Shown one piece after another: positions 1 to 5,445 of a stretch of 62,916 nucleotides of DNA (the first letter of the stretch is position 1; every line of letters starts with the position of its first letter). The notes under the pieces are model-generated. The model was not told where the DNA came from and ran no database searches. It was given only the letters and a program-made list of their open reading frames with translations. Position numbers and translations under genes: made by a program. The DNA is taken from contig JAKAST010000003.1 in the NCBI GenBank assembly GCA_021828155.1, positions 1 through 62,916 on the forward strand, read 5' to 3'. Source of the stretch: Microcaldota archaeon. Lineage in GTDB: Archaea > Micrarchaeota > Micrarchaeia > Micrarchaeales > Micrarchaeaceae.

Positions 1-2
1 AC

Positions 3-404
3 CTTCACATTCAGAACATGGTAAGGAATCATCGCCTTGCGCAATCAATCCATAACGCTTCATGGAACAGGTTCATAAACATGCTTTCATACAAGGCTGA
101 AAGTGCTGGTATGAAGGTAATAAAGGTCGATGCAAGGAACACAACACAGGAATGCAGCAACTGCCATCACATAAAAGAAGGAGACGAAAGGCTGACTCTG
201 GAAGACCGAATTTACCACTGCAACATCTGCGGTCTTACCATGGACAGGGACATAAATGCATCAATAAATATACTCAACAGAGCTACCCTCGGACAGAGGG
301 GAAGTCACGCTCAGGGAGAGAGTGTAAGACCTCAAAGTGAGGCAGTTCTCGAGGAACTGAGAACCGATAAAACACATCCTTTGCTTGATGCAGTAATTGC
401 ATGA
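3..404 (+). CDS. tnpB: TnpB (IS200/IS605 family), C-terminal part; 5' end outside window
   Basis: This is the 3' end of an RNA-guided TnpB nuclease gene (OrfB, IS1341/IS605 group). The frame is open back to base 3, so the start lies before the window; the ATG at 18 is internal. Visible parts are the end of the RuvC-like domain (SWNRF, then VDARNTTQECSNC), an intact zinc finger (CSNC, then CNIC about 24 residues later) and the last RuvC acidic residue in the DRDINASIN motif. The tail after the finger is variable, as usual in the family. Directly downstream lies the right end of the element. Whether the nuclease is intact cannot be judged because the N-terminal half is missing. Confidence 0.93.
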   Translation, partial: LHIQNMVRNHRLAQSIHNASWNRFINMLSYKAESAGMKVIKVDARNTTQECSNCHHIKEGDERLTLEDRIYHCNICGLTMDRDINASINILNRATLGQRGSHAQGESVRPQSEAVLEELRTDKTHPLLDAVIA

Positions 405-448
405 ACGCAAAGGAAGCCCACACCGTTTAGGGATGGGAGGATGTCACG
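405..448 (+). mobile_element. Right end of the first TnpB element
   Basis: Just after the tnpB stop is an imperfect hairpin (CCCACACC pairing partly with GGGATGGG) followed by GGGAGGATGTCA. The same terminal GGGAGGATGTCA occurs, on the opposite strand, at the right end of the second TnpB element near 60723-60734, so this is very likely the subterminal hairpin and end of the IS. In TnpB elements the guide (omega) RNA overlaps this region; its exact limits cannot be seen. Confidence 0.7.
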
Positions 449-560
449 TATATGTTTAAACATCGAGGTTCTTTATGGACTCATAAAATATGCAAAGCCG
501 TCGGAATACCTTATGCAACTGCCGGTGTTCGAGGGTGTGAACCGGCTTGCGCTGTTTTAA
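441..560 (+). pseudogene. Possible 3' remnant of a host gene cut by the insertion sequence
   Basis: A 39-codon frame runs out of the IS right end and stops 1 nt before tRNA-Arg. The part beyond the IS end reads like the C-terminus of a real protein (LNIEVLYGLIKYAKPSEYL, ending in VNRLALF) and uses the GC-rich codons of the host rather than those of the AT-rich region downstream. The simplest reading is the tail of a gene whose 5' part was displaced by the TnpB element. The family was not recognised; a chance open frame is possible. Confidence 0.35.
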
Positions 561-561
561 A

Positions 562-635
562 GCTCCCATAGTATAGCTTGGATAGAATGTGGGCTTCCGG
601 AGCCTGAGACTCGGGTTCAAATCCCGATGGGAGCG
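562..635 (+). tRNA. tRNA-Arg (anticodon CCG)
   Basis: A complete cloverleaf without intron. The acceptor stem GCTCCCA pairs with TGGGAGC, with discriminator G. The anticodon stem is TGGGC/GCCTG with loop TTCCGGA, giving anticodon CCG for codon CGG. The T arm is TCGGG-TTCAAAT-CCCGA. The D stem is weak, with a mismatch. CCA is not encoded. The last 27 nt, plus the next base, are repeated 4.1 kb downstream, so this gene is probably also the attachment site of the element that follows. Confidence 0.92.
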
Positions 636-636
636 T
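609..636 (+). repeat. Left 28-nt direct repeat (attL-like) in tRNA-Arg 3' end
   Basis: The T arm, 3' acceptor strand and one flanking base of tRNA-Arg recur at 4726-4753 with one mismatch (G at 615, A at 4732). Archaeal integrases commonly use the 3' part of tRNA genes and leave such a duplication at both ends of the inserted DNA. That the repeat arose this way is inferred. Confidence 0.65.
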
Positions 637-819
637 TTGAGATTTTCGCCGACAGGCGGAGATGATAAGGCCGCCTGCAACGACCTCTATCGGGCCCATC
701 CTTTCCTTAGGCTGCCCCACATCCAAGAAAGCACCGATTAATATTAAAAAGAAAGAATTTTAAAGCGGTGCTACAAAAAACTTTTATAAATTCAATAAGT
801 TACATTTAATTGTGATTTT
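636..819. other. Non-coding stretch after tRNA-Arg with alternative hairpins and a promoter
   Basis: No convincing gene. Two mutually exclusive hairpins can form just after the tRNA: CGCC-GACA-GGCG, or GGCGG pairing with CCGCC around AGATGATAAGG. The GC-rich part ends near 735. A TATA box (CTTTTATAAA, 781-790) lies about 30 nt before the ATG at 820, so transcripts of the next gene would have only a very short leader. Confidence 0.45.
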
Positions 820-948
820 ATGAAAGCACAAAGCACCATGCAAACAATTGGAATGATAATAGTGCTTATAATTATTCTATATGTTTTTCTAGGTTTTGTT
901 TTTCCTGCAATGTGTAAAGCCGGAGTAACGGCGTTATGCGGACTTTAA
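820..948 (+). CDS. Small membrane protein with pilin-like N-terminus (42 aa)
   Basis: A 42-codon frame from ATG 820 to TAA 946-948. It begins MKAQSTM and continues into one long hydrophobic helix (MIIVLIIILYVFLGFVF), then a short tail with two cysteines. The start resembles archaeal class III (prepilin) signal peptides such as MKAQSAMEYL in the chromosomal protein at 17010-17495. A TATA box at 781-790 supports expression. The next gene starts 9 nt after the stop, so the two are probably co-transcribed. Function unknown: a minor pilin or small membrane subunit encoded by the element is possible. Confidence 0.6.
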   Translation: MKAQSTMQTIGMIIVLIIILYVFLGFVFPAMCKAGVTALCGL

Positions 949-957
949 GGCAATACG

Positions 958-1698
958 ATGTCTAAAAAACCTTACAGATATTTAGATGTTATTGGACTTA
1001 CGCAATCCGTAAAAATAATATTAGAATTATCACCGATAATAATAGCTTTGATAGGAATAATTGTTAATTTTTTGGTAGATGTTAAAGCATATTATAATAT
1101 CCTAATCTCGTATGTAATAATTGTAATAACCTTGATTTTTATAGCATTACTCATTTTTGCTACTACTTATCAAATAAAGTCTAATAGATTAAAGATTAGG
1201 TTGCTATCTATTGCATTATTTTTAACCCAGACTGCTTTATTGGTAGGCGTAATCGAATTTGCCATATTCGGGATTCGCTTATTTGGAATTTTATTTATTA
1301 TACTGGCGTATCTTTTTTTAGTAACAAATATGGTAATACGAAGAAAATTTATAAAATATCCTATGTATTTTTCGTATTCTAATTTTAGTGCATTCTTAAA
1401 ACATCCAAAAAAATATATAAATAGGAGCGTGGAGGGGCATAAACCAATCTATCATTTGCGACATAATTTTAGTGCATTCTTAAAACATCCCAAAAAATAT
1501 ATATGTACAATGTTAAAAAATAATATTCCTTATTTTTATATATTAGGTGAATACCTATCTATAATGCTTCTCCCGATCTTTTTTATTTATATAATAATAG
1601 TTAATAATTATACAATAATAAAAATCATAATTGATCTTTTATCAGGTCTTGGATTATCTGTTCTCATCTATTTAGTAGAATGGCGCTCTATTTTGTAA
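958..1698 (+). CDS. Polytopic membrane protein of unknown function (246 aa)
   Basis: AT-rich gene just downstream of the 42-aa gene. Hydrophobic segments lie at about residues 15-40, 45-72, 80-125 and 185-245, giving roughly six membrane helices. The middle (about residues 140-185) is polar and contains an internal duplication of the 13-residue stretch NFSAFLKHPKKYI, 28 residues apart and almost identical at DNA level. I do not recognise a family. Codon use is like the other element genes and unlike the surrounding chromosome. Confidence 0.7.
   Translation: MSKKPYRYLDVIGLTQSVKIILELSPIIIALIGIIVNFLVDVKAYYNILISYVIIVITLIFIALLIFATTYQIKSNRLKIRLLSIALFLTQTALLVGVIEFAIFGIRLFGILFIILAYLFLVTNMVIRRKFIKYPMYFSYSNFSAFLKHPKKYINRSVEGHKPIYHLRHNFSAFLKHPKKYICTMLKNNIPYFYILGEYLSIMLLPIFFIYIIIVNNYTIIKIIIDLLSGLGLSVLIYLVEWRSIL
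1381..1503 (+). repeat. Recent in-frame 39-nt duplication inside the membrane-protein gene
   Basis: Bases 1381-1419 recur at 1465-1503 with one difference. The 84-nt offset is exactly 28 codons, so the frame is kept. The near identity points to a recent event or to gene conversion. Confidence 0.85.
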
Positions 1699-1751
1699 AA
1701 TTTCAAAGATGTGGTCGCTACTGTAGAACACTGCAAAAAGTTTATTCTGAT

Positions 1752-2114
1752 TTATTCTATTAAGTAGTCGCGTCTTTCAAGCTTGCCTGTCTTAGATGCG
1801 TAATGCTCTACACCCACCTCTAATCCTGCTTCCTTCATAGATTTAAGAACATCCTGTTGATCTTCACTTAGTTTATCGTAGTCTCTTTTAACTTCTATAA
1901 AAAGAAGTCTGCCATGCCTATCTTTAAACATAAAATCAGGATAGCCTTTGCCCCAGGCTACAAGACTGTACCCATTTCTCTTATATTTATTAAGTGCTTT
2001 TCTTTCGGCTTCATTTAGTTTTTTGCTAACCTTTGTTTCGTAGGGAGTAAGCCCTAATACCTCATCTGGTTGGGGTCTATCTGATGGGTAGTATAGCCCC
2101 GGTTTTCCGCCCAT
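1752..2114 (-). CDS. VRR-NUC-like nuclease (120 aa)
   Basis: The C-terminal two thirds show the PD-(D/E)XK layout of VRR-NUC domains: GKGYPDFMF (Asp), then LFIEVKRDYDKLSEDQQ, that is E-x-K followed by the family's conserved Gln pair, then a helix and a strand (AGLEVGV). VRR-NUC proteins are structure-specific nucleases common in phages, viruses and plasmids, where they can act as Holliday-junction resolvases. The gene is opposite in direction to its neighbours. Start ATG at 2114; residues 1-50 are a basic helical extension. The fold assignment is fairly firm; the substrate is unknown. Confidence 0.75.
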   Translation of the reverse strand: MGGKPGLYYPSDRPQPDEVLGLTPYETKVSKKLNEAERKALNKYKRNGYSLVAWGKGYPDFMFKDRHGRLLFIEVKRDYDKLSEDQQDVLKSMKEAGLEVGVEHYASKTGKLERRDYLIE

Positions 2115-2238
2115 ACAAAATCAAATATTTTGTGCAGCTAGAACTTATTTAAATCTTCCTTTAGCCCAGCTCTATCGCTCGCTGCGCTCGCTCAAGAGGG
2201 GCACGCCCAAAACGATGAGCACATGCTCAGCATAAGGC

Positions 2239-2260
2239 TTTTATAAATCTTGAGATTTAT
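2239..2260 (+). promoter_or_regulatory. Promoter with overlapping palindromic operator-like site
   Basis: TATA box TTTTATAAAT (2239-2248) about 35 nt before the ATG at 2279. A perfect 8-bp inverted repeat, ATAAATCT-TG-AGATTTAT (2243-2260), overlaps and follows it. Such a site could bind a repressor that blocks TBP or RNA polymerase. The binding role is inferred from position. Confidence 0.45.
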
Positions 2261-2278
2261 ACTAATTAAGGTAATTTA

Positions 2279-2476
2279 ATGAAAGCGCAAGGAAGCTTAG
2301 AAGATCTAACACCTGCCGGTGGGATTGTAGCGATAATAGCAGGCATACTTCTTATGATAATGGTTCCACCTTCAATACCTTCTAGTGCACCACAATTAGA
2401 CTACATTATTGTATATGGAGCCGGCGTCTTCTTTATTGTACTTGGGATAGTGGCTATTGCGAAGGCCCTAAGGTAA
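2279..2476 (+). CDS. Pilin-like small two-TM protein (65 aa)
   Basis: Starts MKAQGSLEDL followed by a hydrophobic helix (residues about 13-30). This resembles the archaeal class III prepilin pattern K-G/A-Q-G-S-L-E-Y/D-L with the conserved Glu five residues after the cleavage site. A second hydrophobic helix (about 43-64) makes it more like a two-TM subunit than a classical pilin. A TATA box with a palindrome precedes it and the next gene begins 20 nt after its stop. Processing by a prepilin peptidase is a reasonable prediction only. Confidence 0.65.
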   Translation: MKAQGSLEDLTPAGGIVAIIAGILLMIMVPPSIPSSAPQLDYIIVYGAGVFFIVLGIVAIAKALR

Positions 2477-2496
2477 GCACGAAAAGGTAAGTAAAT

Positions 2497-2859
2497 ATGG
2501 CAGACCAAAAAGCTGAAGAAGAAAGACTTTTCTTCTCTAATATCATAGCAATCTTCACGATAGTTCTATCATTGTTATTGGTTGTCATATCTATAGTACT
2601 TAATTCAAACATAACGCTTAACGGGTCGACAAAACCAACCCCACAACAACTAAAAATGATACTGCAGTCTGCCCTAATTATTGTAAAGTACTTTATTGGT
2701 CTACTGGCATTATTAAGTCTTGCAAGCATTTCGAGGTTTATGGCTTCGTGGAGACATTTTAAAAGATTTAAAAAGGGGCTTCTTAGAGTGTCTTGGTTTA
2801 CCTTTATTGTGGTGCTAGTATATGTTTTGTGGATATTTCTACTTTATTTATATAAATAA
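2497..2859 (+). CDS. Three-TM membrane protein, unknown (120 aa)
   Basis: Acidic N-terminus (MADQKAEEERLFF), then helices at about 13-37, 55-82 and 98-118, with a basic loop (SWRHFKRFKKG) before the last. It follows the 65-aa pilin-like gene by 20 nt and precedes the 129-aa gene by 19 nt, so 2279-3268 looks like one operon. No family recognised. Confidence 0.65.
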   Translation: MADQKAEEERLFFSNIIAIFTIVLSLLLVVISIVLNSNITLNGSTKPTPQQLKMILQSALIIVKYFIGLLALLSLASISRFMASWRHFKRFKKGLLRVSWFTFIVVLVYVLWIFLLYLYK

Positions 2860-2878
2860 CTGATGCTTTGGTGTTATT

Positions 2879-3268
2879 ATGACAACAATAGATTTTCATT
2901 TCAACGAAATAGGTAATAAGCTAAAACAAAATTCAACAATACTTGGAAAACCTTATTATCATGAAGGTTTAGAAGTCAATCAATATATATTTGTAGCTCA
3001 TAGTGAGTATAAGGGTATAAACATATTACTCCCTGCTAACAAAATTAAAGTAGGTGGCACTATTTGTTTATACCTTAATGATAAAATTCTGGGTCGATTT
3101 AATATTAGTGAGCTTTCTACTACCACAACCGCACTTTCCAATCAACCCATACATACACGAGACCAAATACGCATGGAACTTGAATGCAATACTTTTGAAG
3201 GTAATGATATATTTAGAATACAGCTACAATTTATTAGCGATCCAAGCAATATAAATATATTACCTTAA
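2879..3268 (+). CDS. Hypothetical soluble beta-rich protein (129 aa)
   Basis: No membrane segment or signal peptide. Alternating polar and hydrophobic stretches (QYIFVAHSEYKGINILLPA, TICLYLNDKILGRF, IFRIQLQFI) suggest a beta-sandwich, as in capsid-like, adhesin-like or carbohydrate-binding folds. It is the third gene of the 2279-3268 operon. I do not recognise the family; a structure prediction would be informative because a small element of this kind might encode a virion protein. Confidence 0.6.
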   Translation: MTTIDFHFNEIGNKLKQNSTILGKPYYHEGLEVNQYIFVAHSEYKGINILLPANKIKVGGTICLYLNDKILGRFNISELSTTTTALSNQPIHTRDQIRMELECNTFEGNDIFRIQLQFISDPSNINILP

Positions 3269-3763
3269 GCTACGCCAGCACGTTCATTCGCTTTGCTCAT
3301 TCACGTGGGCTAACGTGCCAATGCACTGCAAGCTTGCAACCAAGCAGTTAAAGGCACCTAAGCTTCTTAGAAAGAAGTTTAATCAAGAAGGAGCCGCTTT
3401 TTGGAGGGGGGCAAAAAGCGGCTTTCTGGTAAAACTCTCTCTTATGGGGCTTTTTGATGAAACTTTTTCCGAAAGTTTCTGCCCGAGCCCGCCGGTCGCC
3501 GCCGAAGGCGGCTTTGGAGGCGGGCGACGGACATAAGATCCAAAACTTAAAAGCTGCGTTAATATTTAATGGTTAGAAGTATTGAAGGAGAGGAGAAAGT
3601 AAATAAAAGCATTATGAGAGAGTGCTACTTAATCTGAATTTTAAAGAGCAGATTAAGCCTTAAAATAGATTAAGAACTTTATACGGAAGTGAAAATAAAG
3701 ATTTCGTGAAGAAGAGCATAAAAATAAAAGCAACTATTTAATTTAATATGTCCAATCAATAAT
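3269..3763. other. Non-coding region with a cluster of hairpins
   Basis: No convincing gene: the short open frame at 3315-3536 is low-complexity and spans the hairpins. Palindromes in order: CTTCTT-AGA-AAGAAG (3363-3377); an 11-bp perfect stem GCCGCTTTTTG/CAAAAAGCGGC with loop GAGGGGGG (3393-3403/3412-3422); GAAACTTT-TTCCG-AAAGTTTC (3459-3479); and nested GC-rich stems (CCCGCC/GGCGGG around GCCGCC-GA-AGGCGGC, 3488-3524). This GC-rich island in AT-rich DNA may be a terminator array, a structured RNA or a dispersed repeat. From 3541 to 3763 the sequence is purine- and A-rich with nothing recognisable. Confidence 0.6.
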
Positions 3764-4459
3764 ATGGAGACTTTAGAAGAATTAAAGTTAGATAGTACAT
3801 TTTTTGATAAATTTGATAGAAATATAGAAAATGGATTTATAATAGACCCATCTGTTTTTATGTCTTTGAGTCATTTTAAATTTATAGAGCACATAGATAC
3901 ACATAAAAGAGAGGTATACATATCAAAAAGTTTTTTTAATTTTATTAGTGAGACAAACAAAATTGATAGTTTAGTAAGAGAATTTAGGTATAAGAAAACA
4001 CTACAAATTGAAGAAGCAGTAAGCATAAATAATACCATAAAAAGCATAGTTAATTCCAATAAAATAAAAGCATATAGCTATAAAGATTCGAAAAATGAGA
4101 TGATAGAGAAATTTGCTCTTCAATCACCAGATACTTTTAATAGTACAAAACTTATAGATAAAGTTACAATGGAAATAGCTCTTGACGAGCTTAGCTTTTT
4201 GCTTGACCATTCAGCAATATTATCTGCGAATAGAATATTTTTAAATAAATTTGATAGATTTCTAAATATCCCCGGCATAGTCTTGGATTATACAGGTAAG
4301 TTTAGAGCACATAAAAAACAAATACTCAACAATATTGGTATAAATGAAGAGCGGCGTAATAACCTTAAGTTTATTTTGGCAATAATTGCAAAGATAAACC
4401 CACATCTACTAATAGGAAAACTTGGGGCTGGACTTGTTATTATAGCATTAGACCCATGA
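3764..4459 (+). CDS. Hypothetical protein, possibly PIN-like (231 aa)
   Basis: Very AT-rich gene with lysine- and asparagine-rich product. Residues 25-33 (GFIIDPSVF) followed by VYISKSFFNFI resemble the first strand and helix of a PIN-type ribonuclease, and EIALDELSFLLDHSAILSANR (about 137-157) could carry further acidic residues. The C-terminus (about 205-229) is hydrophobic and may be a membrane helix. The PIN assignment is weak. Toxin, nuclease or unknown element protein are all open. Confidence 0.55.
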   Translation: METLEELKLDSTFFDKFDRNIENGFIIDPSVFMSLSHFKFIEHIDTHKREVYISKSFFNFISETNKIDSLVREFRYKKTLQIEEAVSINNTIKSIVNSNKIKAYSYKDSKNEMIEKFALQSPDTFNSTKLIDKVTMEIALDELSFLLDHSAILSANRIFLNKFDRFLNIPGIVLDYTGKFRAHKKQILNNIGINEERRNNLKFILAIIAKINPHLLIGKLGAGLVIIALDP

Positions 4460-4677
4460 AAATGATACCCCGATTGGATTTACTTTTATAACATCAAAGC
4501 TTCAATGCCGTTCTGCTTGCGCAGCTATTGGCATTTCGCCCAAGGTTTGATTGGCAAACAAAAGTGAACCCGATGCGCTTATAAATTTAAACTTGCTAAT
4601 GCTTAGTGAAAAAGCGGGTTCGATTACGTTGGAACGAGATTTAGGTGCTTGAAAATGGCTGGCAAAAATTCTGCGAA
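4460..4677. other. Intergenic DNA before the tRNA-Glu-like sequence
   Basis: No gene seen. A TATA-like motif, CTTATAAATTT, occurs at about 4579-4589, roughly 100 nt before the tRNA-like sequence. No GCTCCCA (the missing acceptor strand of the tRNA-like sequence) was found in this stretch. Confidence 0.5.
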
Positions 4678-4752
4678 TTTTAAGTCGTCTAGTCCGGTCA
4701 AGGACGCGGCCCTCTCAAGGCCGAAACTCGGATTCAAATCCCGATGGGAGCG
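4678..4752 (+). pseudogene. tRNA-Glu(CTC)-like sequence lacking its 5' acceptor strand
   Basis: From 4685 the sequence follows a tRNA-Glu: D arm GTCT...GGAC, anticodon stem CGGCC/GGCCG with loop CTCTCAA (anticodon CTC), T arm TCGGA-TTCAAAT-CCCGA with one broken pair, 3' acceptor TGGGAGC and discriminator G. The seven bases where the 5' acceptor strand should be are TTTTAAG and cannot pair with TGGGAGC, which needs GCTCCCA. The sequence from 4726 on is the right copy of the 28-nt repeat. Most likely it is an attachment-site remnant (attR), built from a tRNA-Glu fragment carried by the element plus the host tRNA-Arg end. A split or trans-spliced tRNA cannot be excluded. Confidence 0.7.
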
Positions 4753-4753
4753 T
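4726..4753 (+). repeat. Right 28-nt direct repeat (attR-like)
   Basis: Matches 609-636 at 27 of 28 positions. It contains the T arm, the 3' acceptor strand, the discriminator and one base beyond. The single difference (A at 4732) breaks the last T-stem pair, consistent with a non-functional copy. Confidence 0.65.
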
Positions 4754-4832
4754 GTGATTTTGGATCAGCCGGAATGCTGCCTGAAAGCGATTTGAATTAA
4801 TAATTTCGCGTCTATAACTATGGGGGGATTGA

Positions 4833-5444
4833 ATGAGAATTTCTATAATAGGTACGGGACACGTTGGAACCAGCATAGGTTCCGCGCTGACCAGAAAGGG
4901 ACACGAAGTCATCTACGGCTCCAGAAACCCTGACTCGGCCAGGGTGCCAAATGGCGCCAAGGTTGAGACGCAGGCTGACGCAGTCAAGAACTCCGACACG
5001 GTGATAATGGCCATACCGTATTCTGCACTTTCCGAAACCGTGAGCAGCTTGGGCGCGGCCGCGTTCTCAGGCAAGACGGTCGTGGACGTGAGCAACATTT
5101 ACAACAAGAACATGGAGTGGGCCTTTGGCTTCAGCACATCCGGTGCCGAGGAGTTCGCAAAGCTCGTGCCTGGCGCAAATGTAGTGAAGGCTTTCAACAC
5201 AGTGTTCGCAAAGCACATGAGCGCCGGCATGCTCAAGAACGAGAAGCTGACGCTCTTCATGGCAGGCGACAGCAAGGAGGCCAAGATGCGCGTACAGAAG
5301 CTCGGCGAGGACATAGGCTTCGATGTGGTTGATGCGGGCAGGCTGAAGAACGCCAGGTACCTGGAGGCGCTAGGCATGATGAACATCGACCTGGGGGCCA
5401 ACCAGAAGCTAGGAGAGGACATAGGCTTCAGGCTTGTGAAATGA
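4833..5444 (+). CDS. NADP/F420-dependent oxidoreductase family protein
   Basis: 203-aa cytosolic Rossmann protein of the F420-dependent NADP reductase family (Fno/NPD type). The N-terminus MRISIIGTGHVGTSIG is the dinucleotide-binding GxGxxG loop, and GSRNPDSA after the second strand fits NADP(H) selectivity. VKAFNTVFAKHM and ARYLEALGMMNIDLG are family motifs. The short C-terminus DIGFRLVK is normal for the group; the phrase QKLGEDIGF occurs twice near the end. It may transfer hydride between NADP and a deazaflavin or another acceptor; whether this organism has F420 is unknown. GGGGG lies 9 nt before the ATG. It is convergent with rtcB (1 nt between stops). Confidence 0.85.
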   Translation: MRISIIGTGHVGTSIGSALTRKGHEVIYGSRNPDSARVPNGAKVETQADAVKNSDTVIMAIPYSALSETVSSLGAAAFSGKTVVDVSNIYNKNMEWAFGFSTSGAEEFAKLVPGANVVKAFNTVFAKHMSAGMLKNEKLTLFMAGDSKEAKMRVQKLGEDIGFDVVDAGRLKNARYLEALGMMNIDLGANQKLGEDIGFRLVK

Positions 5445-5445
5445 G

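Larger units (their letters stand above)
609..4753. mobile_element. Putative 4.1-kb integrated element between tRNA-derived repeats
   Basis: The DNA between the two 28-nt repeats is strongly AT-rich from about 735 to 4680, whereas both flanks are GC-rich. Its genes are small and unrelated to housekeeping functions: two short proteins starting MKAQ, three-TM and multi-TM membrane proteins, a VRR-NUC-like nuclease, a beta-rich protein and a possible PIN-like protein. This content fits a small virus- or plasmid-derived element. No integrase, replication protein or capsid gene was recognised, so it may be a remnant or depend on functions supplied in trans. Confidence 0.6.

Noticed and set aside
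2170-2230. Palindromic CGCTCGCTGCGCTCGCTC and GAGCACATGCTC as a CRISPR-like or att site
   Set aside because: Single copies without spacing regularity; no CRISPR repeats or cas genes anywhere in the window.
3315-3536. 73-codon open frame
   Set aside because: Spans the hairpin cluster and ends in low-complexity Gly/Ala/Pro; better explained as structured non-coding DNA.
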